Origin: a bacterium
GTDB lineage: Bacteria > Chloroflexota > Dormibacteria > UBA8260 > Bog-877
NCBI GenBank assembly: GCA_021791345.1
Contig: JAJYWT010000243.1
Location: 1 to 30,574, forward strand
Length of the DNA: 30,574 nt
Direction of reading: 5' to 3'
Made by a program: the position numbers and the translations under genes. Under the pieces are notes generated by a model that searched no databases, was not told where the DNA came from, and saw nothing but the letters and a program-made list of their open reading frames with translations. The number at the start of each line of letters is the position of its first letter. Position 1 is the stretch's first letter. This document shows positions 1 through 7,774 of the stretch, in pieces.

Positions 1-1115
1 CCCGGGCCGTACACCACCGTGGGCACGCCGGTCTCCCGGGTGAAGATGGTGCCGTCGGTGGTGCCGGGCACCCCCCCGAACCGGGGCGGCTCACCCACCA
101 CCAGCCGGTGGGCTTCGGCCAGGGACAGCACCAGGGGGTGGTCCTGAGGGGTCTCGACCGCGGGGCGGTCGTCCAGGACCCTGACCTCCGCGCGCACTCC
201 CGTAGCGCGGGCCGCATCCTCACCGATCGCGGTCATCGCCGAGATGAGATCTCTGTGATCGACCAGGGGCACGGTCCTCACGTCCACCAGCAGGGTGGCG
301 ATGGCTGGAGTCACGTTCATCTGCTCCGGCTGGCCCGCCCTGACCACGGTGGGCGTCACGTAGGTCCACCCGAGCAGGGGGTGCTCGCCGACTCGGACCT
401 GGATCCGGTGCTCCAGCTCTGCCAGGGCCGGGATCAGCCGGCCCAACACCGGGATCGGGTTCTGCCCCTGATCCGGCATCGCCCCGTGAGCCATCCTTCC
501 GGTCAGCTCGAACTGCACCCGCAGCGCCCCCTTGGCGACCGCACAGATCTCCCCGCCCTCGGGCTCACAGATCACCACCCCGGCCACATCGCTCAGCGCC
601 CCGCTGGCACAGGCTGACTTGGCCCCCAGCATCAGCCCCTCCTCATCGGCCAGGGCCAGCACCCGGACGCTGCCCGGGAAGGGTCCCTGCAGCTGCAGCG
701 CGCGCACCGCATGCAGCATGGCGGCAACTCCGCCCTTCATATCCGCGGCTCCGCGCCCGTAGAGCCGGCCGTCGCGGATGAGGCCCGCGAAGGGCTCCAC
801 CGTCCACCCGTCACCCTCGGTGACCACGTCCAGGTGCCCCTCGAAGGCCAGCACCGGCCCCGGACCCCCACCGCCTTCGACAGTCGCCACCACGTTAGGG
901 CGCCCCGGGGCGACCTCGGTCACCTGCGGCGCCCACCCGAACTCGCGCATGGTCGCGACCACCAGCGAAGCCGCCTCCGCCTCCGCGCCATCTCGACCAG
1001 ACTCCTGCACGCTGCGGATCCGCACCAGCCGCCGCGCCAGGTCGACCACCGCGTCGCGGTCAACCGGAGCGGTTGGCCGACCCGGACCCTCCCGAGGCGC
1101 TCCGGGGGTCGTCAT
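1..1115 (-). CDS. M20 family metallopeptidase (ArgE/DapE/CPG2-like), 3' end cut by window edge
   Basis: Reading the minus strand from ATG at 1115 gives an open frame of 371 codons that continues past base 1, so the last few dozen residues are missing. The M20 signature is clear. EGHLDVV carries the first zinc ligand (H94) and the helper D96. GRGAADMKGG carries the bridging D125, and ADEEG carries the catalytic/metal glutamates (about E158/E159). RMAHGAMPD lies at the dimerisation-domain boundary. The family consists of cytoplasmic di-zinc amidohydrolases that cleave acyl-amino acids or short peptides; the exact substrate cannot be read here. No signal peptide is visible. The ATG overlaps the TGA of the upstream dehydrogenase by 4 bases (ATGA), which indicates translational coupling in a two-gene operon. 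The divergent peptide importer fits a role in peptide or N-acyl amino acid breakdown. The family call is firm; the substrate is open. Confidence 0.88.
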   Translation of the reverse strand, partial: MTTPGAPREGPGRPTAPVDRDAVVDLARRLVRIRSVQESGRDGAEAEAASLVVATMREFGWAPQVTEVAPGRPNVVATVEGGGGPGPVLAFEGHLDVVTEGDGWTVEPFAGLIRDGRLYGRGAADMKGGVAAMLHAVRALQLQGPFPGSVRVLALADEEGLMLGAKSACASGALSDVAGVVICEPEGGEICAVAKGALRVQFELTGRMAHGAMPDQGQNPIPVLGRLIPALAELEHRIQVRVGEHPLLGWTYVTPTVVRAGQPEQMNVTPAIATLLVDVRTVPLVDHRDLISAMTAIGEDAARATGVRAEVRVLDDRPAVETPQDHPLVLSLAEAHRLVVGEPPRFGGVPGTTDGTIFTRETGVPTVVYGP

Positions 1116-2173
1116 GGGCGGACCTCGAAAAGACGCTGCCCGACCGCCTGCGCGAGTTCGGCGGTCGACGCCGATCCACCCAGGTCCGGGGTGTGGTTGG
1201 CGGGCTCGGTGAGGGCCGAGGCGATCGCGGACCGCAGCGCCCCGGCCGCCACCTCCAGCCGGTTGTGCTCGAAGAGCATCGCCGCGGAGAGCAGATAGCC
1301 ACAGGGATTGGCCACACCCTGACCGGCGATGTCGGGGGCCGAGCCGTGCACCGGCTCGAATATTCCGAGTCCCTGGTCGGGCCGGATGTTGGCGCTGGGG
1401 GCGAGCCCCAGACCGCCGACCAAGGCGGCCGACAGGTCGGACAGGATGTCGCCGAACAGGTTGCTGCACAAGAGCACATCCAGCTCCTGCGGGCGCTGGA
1501 CCATCCGGGCCGCCATCGCGTCGACCAGAGTGCGTTCAGCCGTGACGTCCGGGTGTTCGGCCGCGACCTCCTCGAAGACCCGATCCCAGAGTACGTAGCC
1601 GAACCGCATCGCATTCGACTTGGTGACCAGGGTCACCCGGCCCCGCCGCCGTCGCGCAGCGGAGAAGGCGTACTGGGCCGCGTCCCGGATCGCCCGGCGC
1701 GAATGCAGGGCCACCTCCACGGCCACCTCCTCGGGGGTGCCCCGGTGTCCCACCCCGCCCGCGCCGGCGTACTCGCCCTCGGTGTTCTCCCTGACCACAA
1801 GCAGGTCGATCTCCGGCCGGCCACCGAGCGGTGTCCGCACCCCCGGGAACGACCGCGCGGGCCGCAGATTCACCGAGAGAGCGAGCTCCTGGCGCAACCG
1901 GATGATCAGGCCCCAGACCAGTTCGTGGTCGGGCACGTCGGGTCGCCCCACCGCGCCGAAGAGCACGCCGTCGAACGAACGCAGCTGCTCCGAGGCGTGG
2001 TCGGGCATGACCGCCCCGGTGCGCAGGTAGCGCTCCCCGCCCCAGTCGAGGACGGACGTCTGGAGGTCGAGCGAGTCGGCGGCGCCCGCCGCCTCGATGA
2101 CCGGCTGACAAGCCTCGGCGATCTCGGGCCCAACCCCGTCGCCCGGTATCACCGCGAGCCGAAAGACCGCCAC
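1112..2173 (-). CDS. Isocitrate/isopropylmalate-type dehydrogenase, tartrate/D-malate dehydrogenase-like
   Basis: 353 aa protein starting at GTG 2173, which follows a perfect GAGGAGG ribosome binding site. It is a decarboxylating beta-hydroxyacid dehydrogenase: IPGDGVGPEI at the N-terminus, VNLRPAR (substrate-binding arginines), VVRENTEGEY, VTKSNAMRFGY with the catalytic lysine, DILSDLSAALVGGLG with metal-binding aspartates, and FEPVHGSAPDIAGQGVANP for NAD binding. The stretch VPDHELVWGLIIRLRQ resembles the TtuC/DmlA (tartrate and D-malate) branch more than housekeeping LeuB, and no leuCD genes are nearby. The family reaction is NAD-dependent oxidation with decarboxylation of a 2-hydroxyacid in the cytoplasm. 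It is first in an operon with the M20 peptidase and is divergent from the importer operon. Family membership is certain; the substrate assignment is inference from motif style and context. Confidence 0.87.
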   Translation of the reverse strand: MAVFRLAVIPGDGVGPEIAEACQPVIEAAGAADSLDLQTSVLDWGGERYLRTGAVMPDHASEQLRSFDGVLFGAVGRPDVPDHELVWGLIIRLRQELALSVNLRPARSFPGVRTPLGGRPEIDLLVVRENTEGEYAGAGGVGHRGTPEEVAVEVALHSRRAIRDAAQYAFSAARRRRGRVTLVTKSNAMRFGYVLWDRVFEEVAAEHPDVTAERTLVDAMAARMVQRPQELDVLLCSNLFGDILSDLSAALVGGLGLAPSANIRPDQGLGIFEPVHGSAPDIAGQGVANPCGYLLSAAMLFEHNRLEVAAGALRSAIASALTEPANHTPDLGGSASTAELAQAVGQRLFEVRP

Positions 2174-2267
2174 GTAACCTCCTCAGCGCGATCTGGCCGT
2201 TCGACCTGATCCTAAGGCACCCGGATCGCCCTGGGCGACCGCCGCCGGCCACCTCCCACCAGCTTGG

Positions 2268-2273
2268 TAGAAT
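2268..2273 (+). promoter_or_regulatory. Extended -10 promoter for the peptide importer operon
   Basis: TAGAAT at 2268-2273 matches TATAAT at five of six positions and is preceded by TG one base upstream (TGgTAGAAT), an extended -10. No good -35 is seen 17 bases upstream. Transcription would start near 2280, about 48 bases before the GTG of the binding-protein gene. The 155-base divergent gap also has to hold the promoter for the minus-strand dehydrogenase; I see only a weak TAGGAT at 2209-2214 for that. Confidence 0.45.
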
Positions 2274-2328
2274 TCGCGCACTGTCCCTGGGCGAGCGCGC
2301 CGGACAGAGAGCGGAGCAGGAAGGGCAA

Positions 2329-3900
2329 GTGCGACAACCGGCAACCTCCCGGCGTTGGCTGATGGCGCTGGCCGGAGCGGCGGCGGCCTCGGTGCTGCTG
2401 GCCGCCTGCAGCTCCACTGCGGGCACGAACACATCCACCCAGCGCCTCTCGACGCTGACCATCGGCTCCTCCAACGTGTTCCCGCCCACCCTCAACCCGA
2501 CCGCCAACGCCTCCCAGGCGATCGACGAGGTCATCGACTACAACGTGCTGCAGCACCTGGTGGAGCTGTCCCCGGACGGCAAGATCGTCCCGGTTCTGGC
2601 GACCTCCTGGACCGTCGGCTCCGCCAACAAGGTGTTCACCTTCACCATCCGCAAGGGGGTCAGGTTCTCCAACGGGAATCCGCTCACCCCGGCCGACGTG
2701 GTCTACAGCCTGAAGCGGGTCTACGCCCCCGGGTCCACCTACCCCTACGCCAAGATCTTCGACGTGTCGTCGGTGACCACCGTGGGCTCAGACCAGGTGC
2801 GGGTCACCCTCACCGATCCCAGCTGGGAGTGGCTCTACGACCTGGCCGCTTACTCCAACGGGGTGATCCTCGACCCCCGGGGCATCTCCAGCATGGCGAC
2901 CGATCCGATCGGCACCGGCCCGTTCAAGGTGACAGGAGAGGTGACCGACTACAGCGTCTCGCTGGCCCGCAACAACCTCTACTGGGGATACCAGCCGCAC
3001 GTGGCCGGGGTGGTGTTCCGCTACTACACCAACCCCAACTCCCTGAACGCCGCTCTGGAGAGCGGCCAGATCGACATGATCGACAACCTCTCCACCCCCT
3101 CTGACCTGCCCTTGTTCAAGTCCAATCCCAAGTACCGAGTGATCGCCGGGCTCACCAACGGGAAGGTCCAGCTGACCCTCAACAACGCCTACGGTCCTTT
3201 GAAGAACAAGCTGGTGCGCCAGGCCATCCTCTACGCCACCAACCGCAAGGCGATCATCAAGGCGGCCTCGGGAGGCTACGGCATCGAGGCGGGCAGCGAC
3301 ACCGTCCCGGCCGACCCGTACTACATCAACCTCACCAACGTCTACCCGTACAACGTCGCCAAGGCCAAAGCGCTGATGGTTGAGGCCGGCTACAGCTCGG
3401 GTTTCCCGCTGACCCTCACCCTGCCCCCCTACTACTACGCGCAGCTGGCGGCGCCGCTCATCGTCTCCGAGCTGGGCGCGATCGGGATCAGGGTCTCGGT
3501 GAGCACCATCGACTTCCCGCTCTGGATATCGCAGGTGTTCGAGGCCGGCGACTTCGAGACCACGATCATCGACCAGGCCGAGGGACGCGACATCGGCAAC
3601 TACGGGACCCCTGGCTACTACTGGCACTACGCGGGGACGGCAGAGGTGGCCAAGGAGCTCGCCGCGGCCGACGCCGCCCCGACCAGGGCCCAGTGGATCG
3701 CCGGCTACCGGCAGGTGCTGCGCCAGATCACCGCCGACGCGGTCAACGACTGGCTCTACATCATTCCCAGCCTCACGGTGGCGGACAAAGACGTGGTGGG
3801 GCTGCCCTCGACCGCCTACACCGAGGCCTTCAACCTCACCTACGTGGGCATCGGCGGGAGCATTCCGCCCGCCGCCAGGGCGCTCGGCTACACCTCATAG
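2329..3900 (+). CDS. Peptide ABC transporter substrate-binding lipoprotein (SBP_bac_5)
   Basis: 523 aa. GTG at 2329 follows AGGAAGGG. The N-terminus has arginines, a hydrophobic stretch and the lipobox LAAC, with the lipidated Cys at residue 27, so the mature protein is anchored outside the membrane. Family 5 (DppA/OppA/NikA) hallmarks follow: an early LNPTANAS segment, FTIRKGVRFSNGNPLTPADVVYSLKR (about residues 103-129), and VRQAILYATNRKAI near the middle. Length is normal for the family. It captures peptides or similar solutes for the permease/ATPase genes that follow at 4006-7647. It is the first gene of that operon and sits behind the extended -10 promoter at 2268. The two longer binding proteins downstream (7775 and 10815) belong to the same broad family but to a different subgroup. 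Confidence 0.93.
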   Translation: MRQPATSRRWLMALAGAAAASVLLAACSSTAGTNTSTQRLSTLTIGSSNVFPPTLNPTANASQAIDEVIDYNVLQHLVELSPDGKIVPVLATSWTVGSANKVFTFTIRKGVRFSNGNPLTPADVVYSLKRVYAPGSTYPYAKIFDVSSVTTVGSDQVRVTLTDPSWEWLYDLAAYSNGVILDPRGISSMATDPIGTGPFKVTGEVTDYSVSLARNNLYWGYQPHVAGVVFRYYTNPNSLNAALESGQIDMIDNLSTPSDLPLFKSNPKYRVIAGLTNGKVQLTLNNAYGPLKNKLVRQAILYATNRKAIIKAASGGYGIEAGSDTVPADPYYINLTNVYPYNVAKAKALMVEAGYSSGFPLTLTLPPYYYAQLAAPLIVSELGAIGIRVSVSTIDFPLWISQVFEAGDFETTIIDQAEGRDIGNYGTPGYYWHYAGTAEVAKELAAADAAPTRAQWIAGYRQVLRQITADAVNDWLYIIPSLTVADKDVVGLPSTAYTEAFNLTYVGIGGSIPPAARALGYTS

Positions 3901-4005
3901 GGGAAGCACAACTGGTGGGACCCACGCCGGCTGAGAGCTGTGCAGCCTGATCCCACCGTTCTCGCCGGTCCTGCCCCCAAGCGCAGGCGGCCCGGCGAAG
4001 GCTCG

Positions 4006-4953
4006 GTGTCCCGGTTCGTCCTCCGGCGCCTGGTGACCGTCGTGCTCACCCTGTGGGCAGCCTCGATCCTGGTCTTTGCCGTCCTCAACATCCTCCCCGG
4101 GACCCCGGCCCAGGTGATCCTGGGCACCCAGGCCACCCCCGCCTCGGTGCGCGCCCTCACCATCAAGCTGGGGCTGAACCAGCCGCTGGTCTGGCAGTAC
4201 CTACACTGGATCCAGGGCCTGGTGACCCTGCACCTGGGCAACTCCTACATCTCCGGCCAGCCCATCGCGCCCGAGCTCGGGGCGGCGCTGGAGGTGACCG
4301 CGCCCCTGGTTCTGCTGGGACTGCTGGTGGGACTGCTGATCGCCGTGCCCGCGGGCATCCTGAGCGCGCTGCGCCACCAGCGCACCTCCGGGGCCGTGCT
4401 GGCGGCCGCCACCCAGGTTGGGATCGCCATCCCCAACTTCGTGCTCGGGATCCTGCTCATCATCGTGGTCGCGGTCGACCTCCGGTGGCTGCCCGCCAGC
4501 GGCTTCACGCCCTGGAGCACCAGTGTCGGCGGCGCGCTGCAGTCGCTGATCCTGCCCTCGGTGTCGCTGGGGCTCGTGGAGGGCGCGATTCTCGCCCGCT
4601 TCGTCCGCACGGCGGTCCTGGGGGTGCTGCGCGCCGACTTCCTGCGCACCGCCCGGGCCAAGGGGATGCGCACGGGCCAGGCCCTGATCCGCCACGGGGT
4701 CCGCAACGCCGCGGTCCCGGTGGTGACCGTGCTGGGGCTGGAGCTCTCCGGCCTGATCATCGGCGCAGTGGTGATCGAGGCAGTCTTCACCCTGCCCGGG
4801 GTGGGCAGCCTGCTGCTCTCCAGCGTCGCCAATCGCGACCTCATACTGGTGCAGGACATAGTGATGCTGGTGGCGACCGCGGTGGTGGTCACCAACCTTC
4901 TGGTCGACATCCTCTACCGGGTGATCGACCCGCGCATCGGGCTGCGCTCGTGA
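4006..4953 (+). CDS. dppB: Peptide ABC transporter permease, DppB-like
   Basis: 315 aa integral membrane permease. The N-terminus SRFVLRRLVTVVLTLWAAS is the classic start of DppB/OppB proteins, with a first membrane helix followed by the periplasmic segment ILPGTPAQVILG. Several more hydrophobic helices follow. The cytoplasmic EAA loop reads RTARAKGMRTGQALIRHGVRNA and couples to the ATPases. I chose GTG 4006, which places the family-typical N-terminus at residue 1 and has GAAGG four bases upstream. An in-frame GTG at 3940 would add 22 proline- and arginine-rich residues with a poorly placed ribosome binding site. It acts with the DppC partner encoded next; the genes overlap by GTGA. Confidence 0.9.
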   Translation: MSRFVLRRLVTVVLTLWAASILVFAVLNILPGTPAQVILGTQATPASVRALTIKLGLNQPLVWQYLHWIQGLVTLHLGNSYISGQPIAPELGAALEVTAPLVLLGLLVGLLIAVPAGILSALRHQRTSGAVLAAATQVGIAIPNFVLGILLIIVVAVDLRWLPASGFTPWSTSVGGALQSLILPSVSLGLVEGAILARFVRTAVLGVLRADFLRTARAKGMRTGQALIRHGVRNAAVPVVTVLGLELSGLIIGAVVIEAVFTLPGVGSLLLSSVANRDLILVQDIVMLVATAVVVTNLLVDILYRVIDPRIGLRS

Positions 4954-5834
4954 CGACCCTGACCGCCGGTCGGGCGTCGGCCGAAGTCCCCGGCCGCGCC
5001 CACCGCCTCTGGCGGCTGGCGCGGCGCAACCCGAGCGCACTGCTCGGTGGGCTGGTGGTTCTGGTGATCGTGGTGGTGGCGGTGGTGGCCGTGTTCTGGA
5101 CCCCCTATGGGCCGCTCGCCGTATTTCCCGGGCAGGCCCTGCTCGGCCCCGGCCCGCACCATCTCCTGGGCACCGACCAGTACGGCCGGGATCTGCTCTC
5201 CCGGCTCATGTCGGGCGCCGATCCCACCCTCCTCTCCAGCGCCGGCGCGGTCCTGATCGCGGGGGGGATCGGGATCCCCGCCGGGCTTTTGTCGGCATCG
5301 CGGGGCGGGCTGGTCAGCGAGCTGATCATGCGGCTGGCCGACCTCATCTACTCCTTCCCCGCGCTGCTGGCCGCGATCACGCTGGTGGCGGTCTTCGGAG
5401 CCTCCACCATCACCGCGACCGTGGCGATCGGGATCGCCTCGATCCCGGCCTTCGCCAGGGTGACCAGGAGCGCTTCCCTCACCGTGCTGGGCACCGACTA
5501 CGTGCTGGCGGCGCGCGCCTACGGCCGCTCGCCGCTGGCGATCCTGCGCCGGCACGTGGTGCCCAACATCCTTCCCTTCATCATCGTCCAGTCCTCCCTT
5601 CTGCTCTCGGTCACCGTCCTGGCGGTCGCCGCCCTCTCCTACCTGGGACTGGGCACCCCGCCCCCGGCCGCAACCTGGGGAGGGATGCTGGAGAATGCCC
5701 AGAACTACCTGTACCAGGATCCCCTCATGGCGGTCTGGCCAGGATTGGCGATCGCCCTATGCGTGCTCGGGTTCAACGCCCTGGGAGATGGGCTGAGGGA
5801 CCTGCTCGACCCCACCCTGAGGCCCCGCGAGTGA
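4950..5834 (+). CDS. dppC: Peptide ABC transporter permease, DppC-like
   Basis: 294 aa second permease of the importer. GTG at 4950 overlaps the TGA of dppB by four bases. The N-terminal region holds RLWRLARRNPSALLGG and then a strong transmembrane helix rich in valine. HHLLGTDQYGRDLLSRLMSG is the conserved DppC/OppC signature just after the first helix. The EAA loop is LAARAYGRSPLAILRRHVVPNI. Five or six membrane segments can be traced, as in the family. It forms the heterodimeric channel with DppB. Its own stop is overlapped by the start of the first ATPase gene, so stoichiometric coupled translation is likely. Confidence 0.92.
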   Translation: MTTLTAGRASAEVPGRAHRLWRLARRNPSALLGGLVVLVIVVVAVVAVFWTPYGPLAVFPGQALLGPGPHHLLGTDQYGRDLLSRLMSGADPTLLSSAGAVLIAGGIGIPAGLLSASRGGLVSELIMRLADLIYSFPALLAAITLVAVFGASTITATVAIGIASIPAFARVTRSASLTVLGTDYVLAARAYGRSPLAILRRHVVPNILPFIIVQSSLLLSVTVLAVAALSYLGLGTPPPAATWGGMLENAQNYLYQDPLMAVWPGLAIALCVLGFNALGDGLRDLLDPTLRPRE

Positions 5835-6829
5835 GCCTGCTCGAGGTCTCCCAGCTCAGGGTCGACGCCAGGGAGATCCCGGTGGTCTCCGAGGTCTCCC
5901 TCACGATCTCGGCGGGTGAGCGGGTCGGGCTCATCGGCGAGTCCGGCAGTGGCAAGACGATGGCTGCGCTGGCGATTATGGGGCTCCTGCCGGAGGGGCT
6001 CACCGCCCGCGGGTCGGTGCTTCTGGACGGGGTGGAGCTCCTGGGGCTGCCGGAGCGCCGGCTCTCGAAGCTGCGCGGAAGCCGGATCGCGATGGTCTTC
6101 CAGGAGCCGATGACCGCGCTCGACCCGCTGATGCGGGTCGGCACCCAGATCACCGACGCGATCCGCCTCCACGAGCGGGTCACCCGCAGGGCGGCGCGGG
6201 ACCGGATGCTGCAGCTCATGGGAAGGGTCGGATTCGCCAACGCCAAAGAGCAGGCCCGTCGTTTCCCGCACCAGCTCTCGGGCGGCCAGCGGCAGCGCAT
6301 CGTGATCGCGATCGCGATCGCCTGCGGGCCGGCCTTGATCCTGGCGGATGAGCCGACCACGGCGCTGGACGTCACGGTCCAGGCCCAGGTGCTGGCGCTC
6401 CTCCAGGATCTGGTGCGCGACCAGGGCTCGGCCCTGCTCCTGATCAGCCATGACCTGGCGGTGGTCTCCTCGGTCTGCCAGCGGATCGTGGTGATGTACG
6501 GCGGCAGGGTGGTGGAGGCGGCGGCTACCGCAGAGCTGCTCGCCTTTCCCCACCACCCCTACACGGATGCGCTGCTGCGCACCTCACAGGGCATCGGGGC
6601 GGACGCCGACACCTTGGCGGGACAGCTGCCGACCATCCCGGGCGCGGTTCCGCAACTGGGACTCTACCCCGAAGGGTGCGTGTTTCGAGGTCGCTGCCCA
6701 TTCGAACAGGAGCGCTGCCAACACGTTCCGGAGATACGGGGGCGCGATCACCAGGTCGCGTGCTGGTTCCCCCTCGGCCCCCCCACCGGCCGCCCTGCTG
6801 CCGCCCCCTTCGGCCAGGCGAAGGCGTGA
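5831..6829 (+). CDS. dppD: Peptide ABC transporter ATP-binding protein, DppD-like
   Basis: 332 aa cytoplasmic ATPase. GTG 5831 overlaps the dppC stop (GTGA). It has Walker A GESGSGKT, a Q-loop at VFQEPMTALDP, signature LSGGQRQR, Walker B LILADEPTTALD and the H-loop LLISHDL. The C-terminus keeps the oligopeptide-transporter extension with a cysteine cluster (GCVFRGRCPFEQERC), which in relatives binds an iron-sulfur cluster. It pairs with the second ATPase, encoded immediately downstream with another GTGA overlap, to energise uptake. Confidence 0.93.
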   Translation: MSLLEVSQLRVDAREIPVVSEVSLTISAGERVGLIGESGSGKTMAALAIMGLLPEGLTARGSVLLDGVELLGLPERRLSKLRGSRIAMVFQEPMTALDPLMRVGTQITDAIRLHERVTRRAARDRMLQLMGRVGFANAKEQARRFPHQLSGGQRQRIVIAIAIACGPALILADEPTTALDVTVQAQVLALLQDLVRDQGSALLLISHDLAVVSSVCQRIVVMYGGRVVEAAATAELLAFPHHPYTDALLRTSQGIGADADTLAGQLPTIPGAVPQLGLYPEGCVFRGRCPFEQERCQHVPEIRGRDHQVACWFPLGPPTGRPAAAPFGQAKA

Positions 6830-7647
6830 GCCCCGGCACCGACCCCCCGGACACCGGTCCAGTCCTCCGGATGGTGGGGGTCACCCGCCGCTACGGCCCC
6901 CGCGACAGTGCGGTGGTGGCACTGTCAGGAGTCTCCCTCGAGGTCGACCCCGGCGACCGACTGGGAGTGGTCGGTGAGTCGGGATCGGGAAAGTCGACCC
7001 TGGCCCGGCTACTGCTGGCGCTGGAGGAGCCCGACGAGGGCGACGTCCTCTTCGAGGGAAGAACGCTGCTCGGACGCAGCCGCTCCGAGCTCGCCGATCT
7101 GCGGCGGGCGGTCCAGATCGTCTTCCAGGATCCCTTCTCCTCGCTGGACCCAAGGCTCCGGGTGGGCGACTCGATCGCGGAGCCGCTGCGCTCGCTGCGG
7201 ATCCCGGGGGATCACCGGGCCCGCGTTGAGGAGGTGCTCGAGGCGGTGGGCATGCCGGCTGGTTCGGCCCGGATGTACCCGCACCAGTTCTCCGGGGGGC
7301 AGCGGCAGCGGCTGGCCATCGCCAGGGCGCTGGCTCCCCAGCCGCGGGTGCTGGTGGCCGACGAGGCGGTGAGCGCGCTGGATGTCTCGGTTCGGGCCCA
7401 GGTGCTCAACCTGCTGGCGCTGCTGGTGGAGCGCTACGGGCTCACCCTGGTCTTCATCTCCCACGACATGGCGGTGGTGCGGCACATCTGCACCAGGGTC
7501 GCGGTGCTCTACCGGGGTCACCTGGTCGAGGTCGGACCGGTCGCGCGAATCTTCCACAGCCCTCAGCACCCCTACACCAAGGCCCTGATCGGTGCGGTGC
7601 CGACCCTGGGGGGCCGGATCGTGGCGCCGCCCAGCCTCGATTTCTAA
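6826..7647 (+). CDS. dppF: Peptide ABC transporter ATP-binding protein, DppF-like, short C-terminus
   Basis: 273 aa ATPase partner. GTG 6826 overlaps the dppD stop by four bases. Walker A GESGSGKST, Q-loop IVFQDPFSSLDP, signature FSGGQRQR, Walker B VLVADEAVSALD and H-loop FISHDM are all intact, so it should hydrolyse ATP. Walker B has Ala where many relatives have Pro (DEPVSALD). Unlike usual DppF/OppF proteins of about 320-330 aa, it stops soon after the HPYTKALIGAVP segment and lacks the cysteine-containing oligopeptide-transporter tail that its partner retains. The end is a clean TAA with no sign of a frameshift. It is the last gene of the importer operon; the next gene has its own ribosome binding site 128 bases on. 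Confidence 0.92.
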   Translation: MSPGTDPPDTGPVLRMVGVTRRYGPRDSAVVALSGVSLEVDPGDRLGVVGESGSGKSTLARLLLALEEPDEGDVLFEGRTLLGRSRSELADLRRAVQIVFQDPFSSLDPRLRVGDSIAEPLRSLRIPGDHRARVEEVLEAVGMPAGSARMYPHQFSGGQRQRLAIARALAPQPRVLVADEAVSALDVSVRAQVLNLLALLVERYGLTLVFISHDMAVVRHICTRVAVLYRGHLVEVGPVARIFHSPQHPYTKALIGAVPTLGGRIVAPPSLDF

Positions 7648-7774
7648 GGGATCGGGACCTGGGGGGCTCATCTACCAGCCAGTTCAAATGACGCGAGGGC
7701 AACCAGCGGTTGCTAAGGTGCCACCCATTCGGGCGCCCCGCGCACATGGCAATGACGTTCCCGGGAGGTCATCG

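Noticed and set aside
2788..3627. Long open frame on the minus strand inside the binding-protein gene
   Set aside because: It is an antisense shadow of a high-GC gene; the plus-strand protein has clear family motifs throughout.
3925..3960. CTGAGAG ... CCTGATC resembling a TPP (THI-box) riboswitch between the binding protein and permease genes
   Set aside because: The remaining conserved core (the GGATAATGCCAGCGAAGG-type part) and the P2/P4 pairing are absent, and the location inside an importer operon does not need it.
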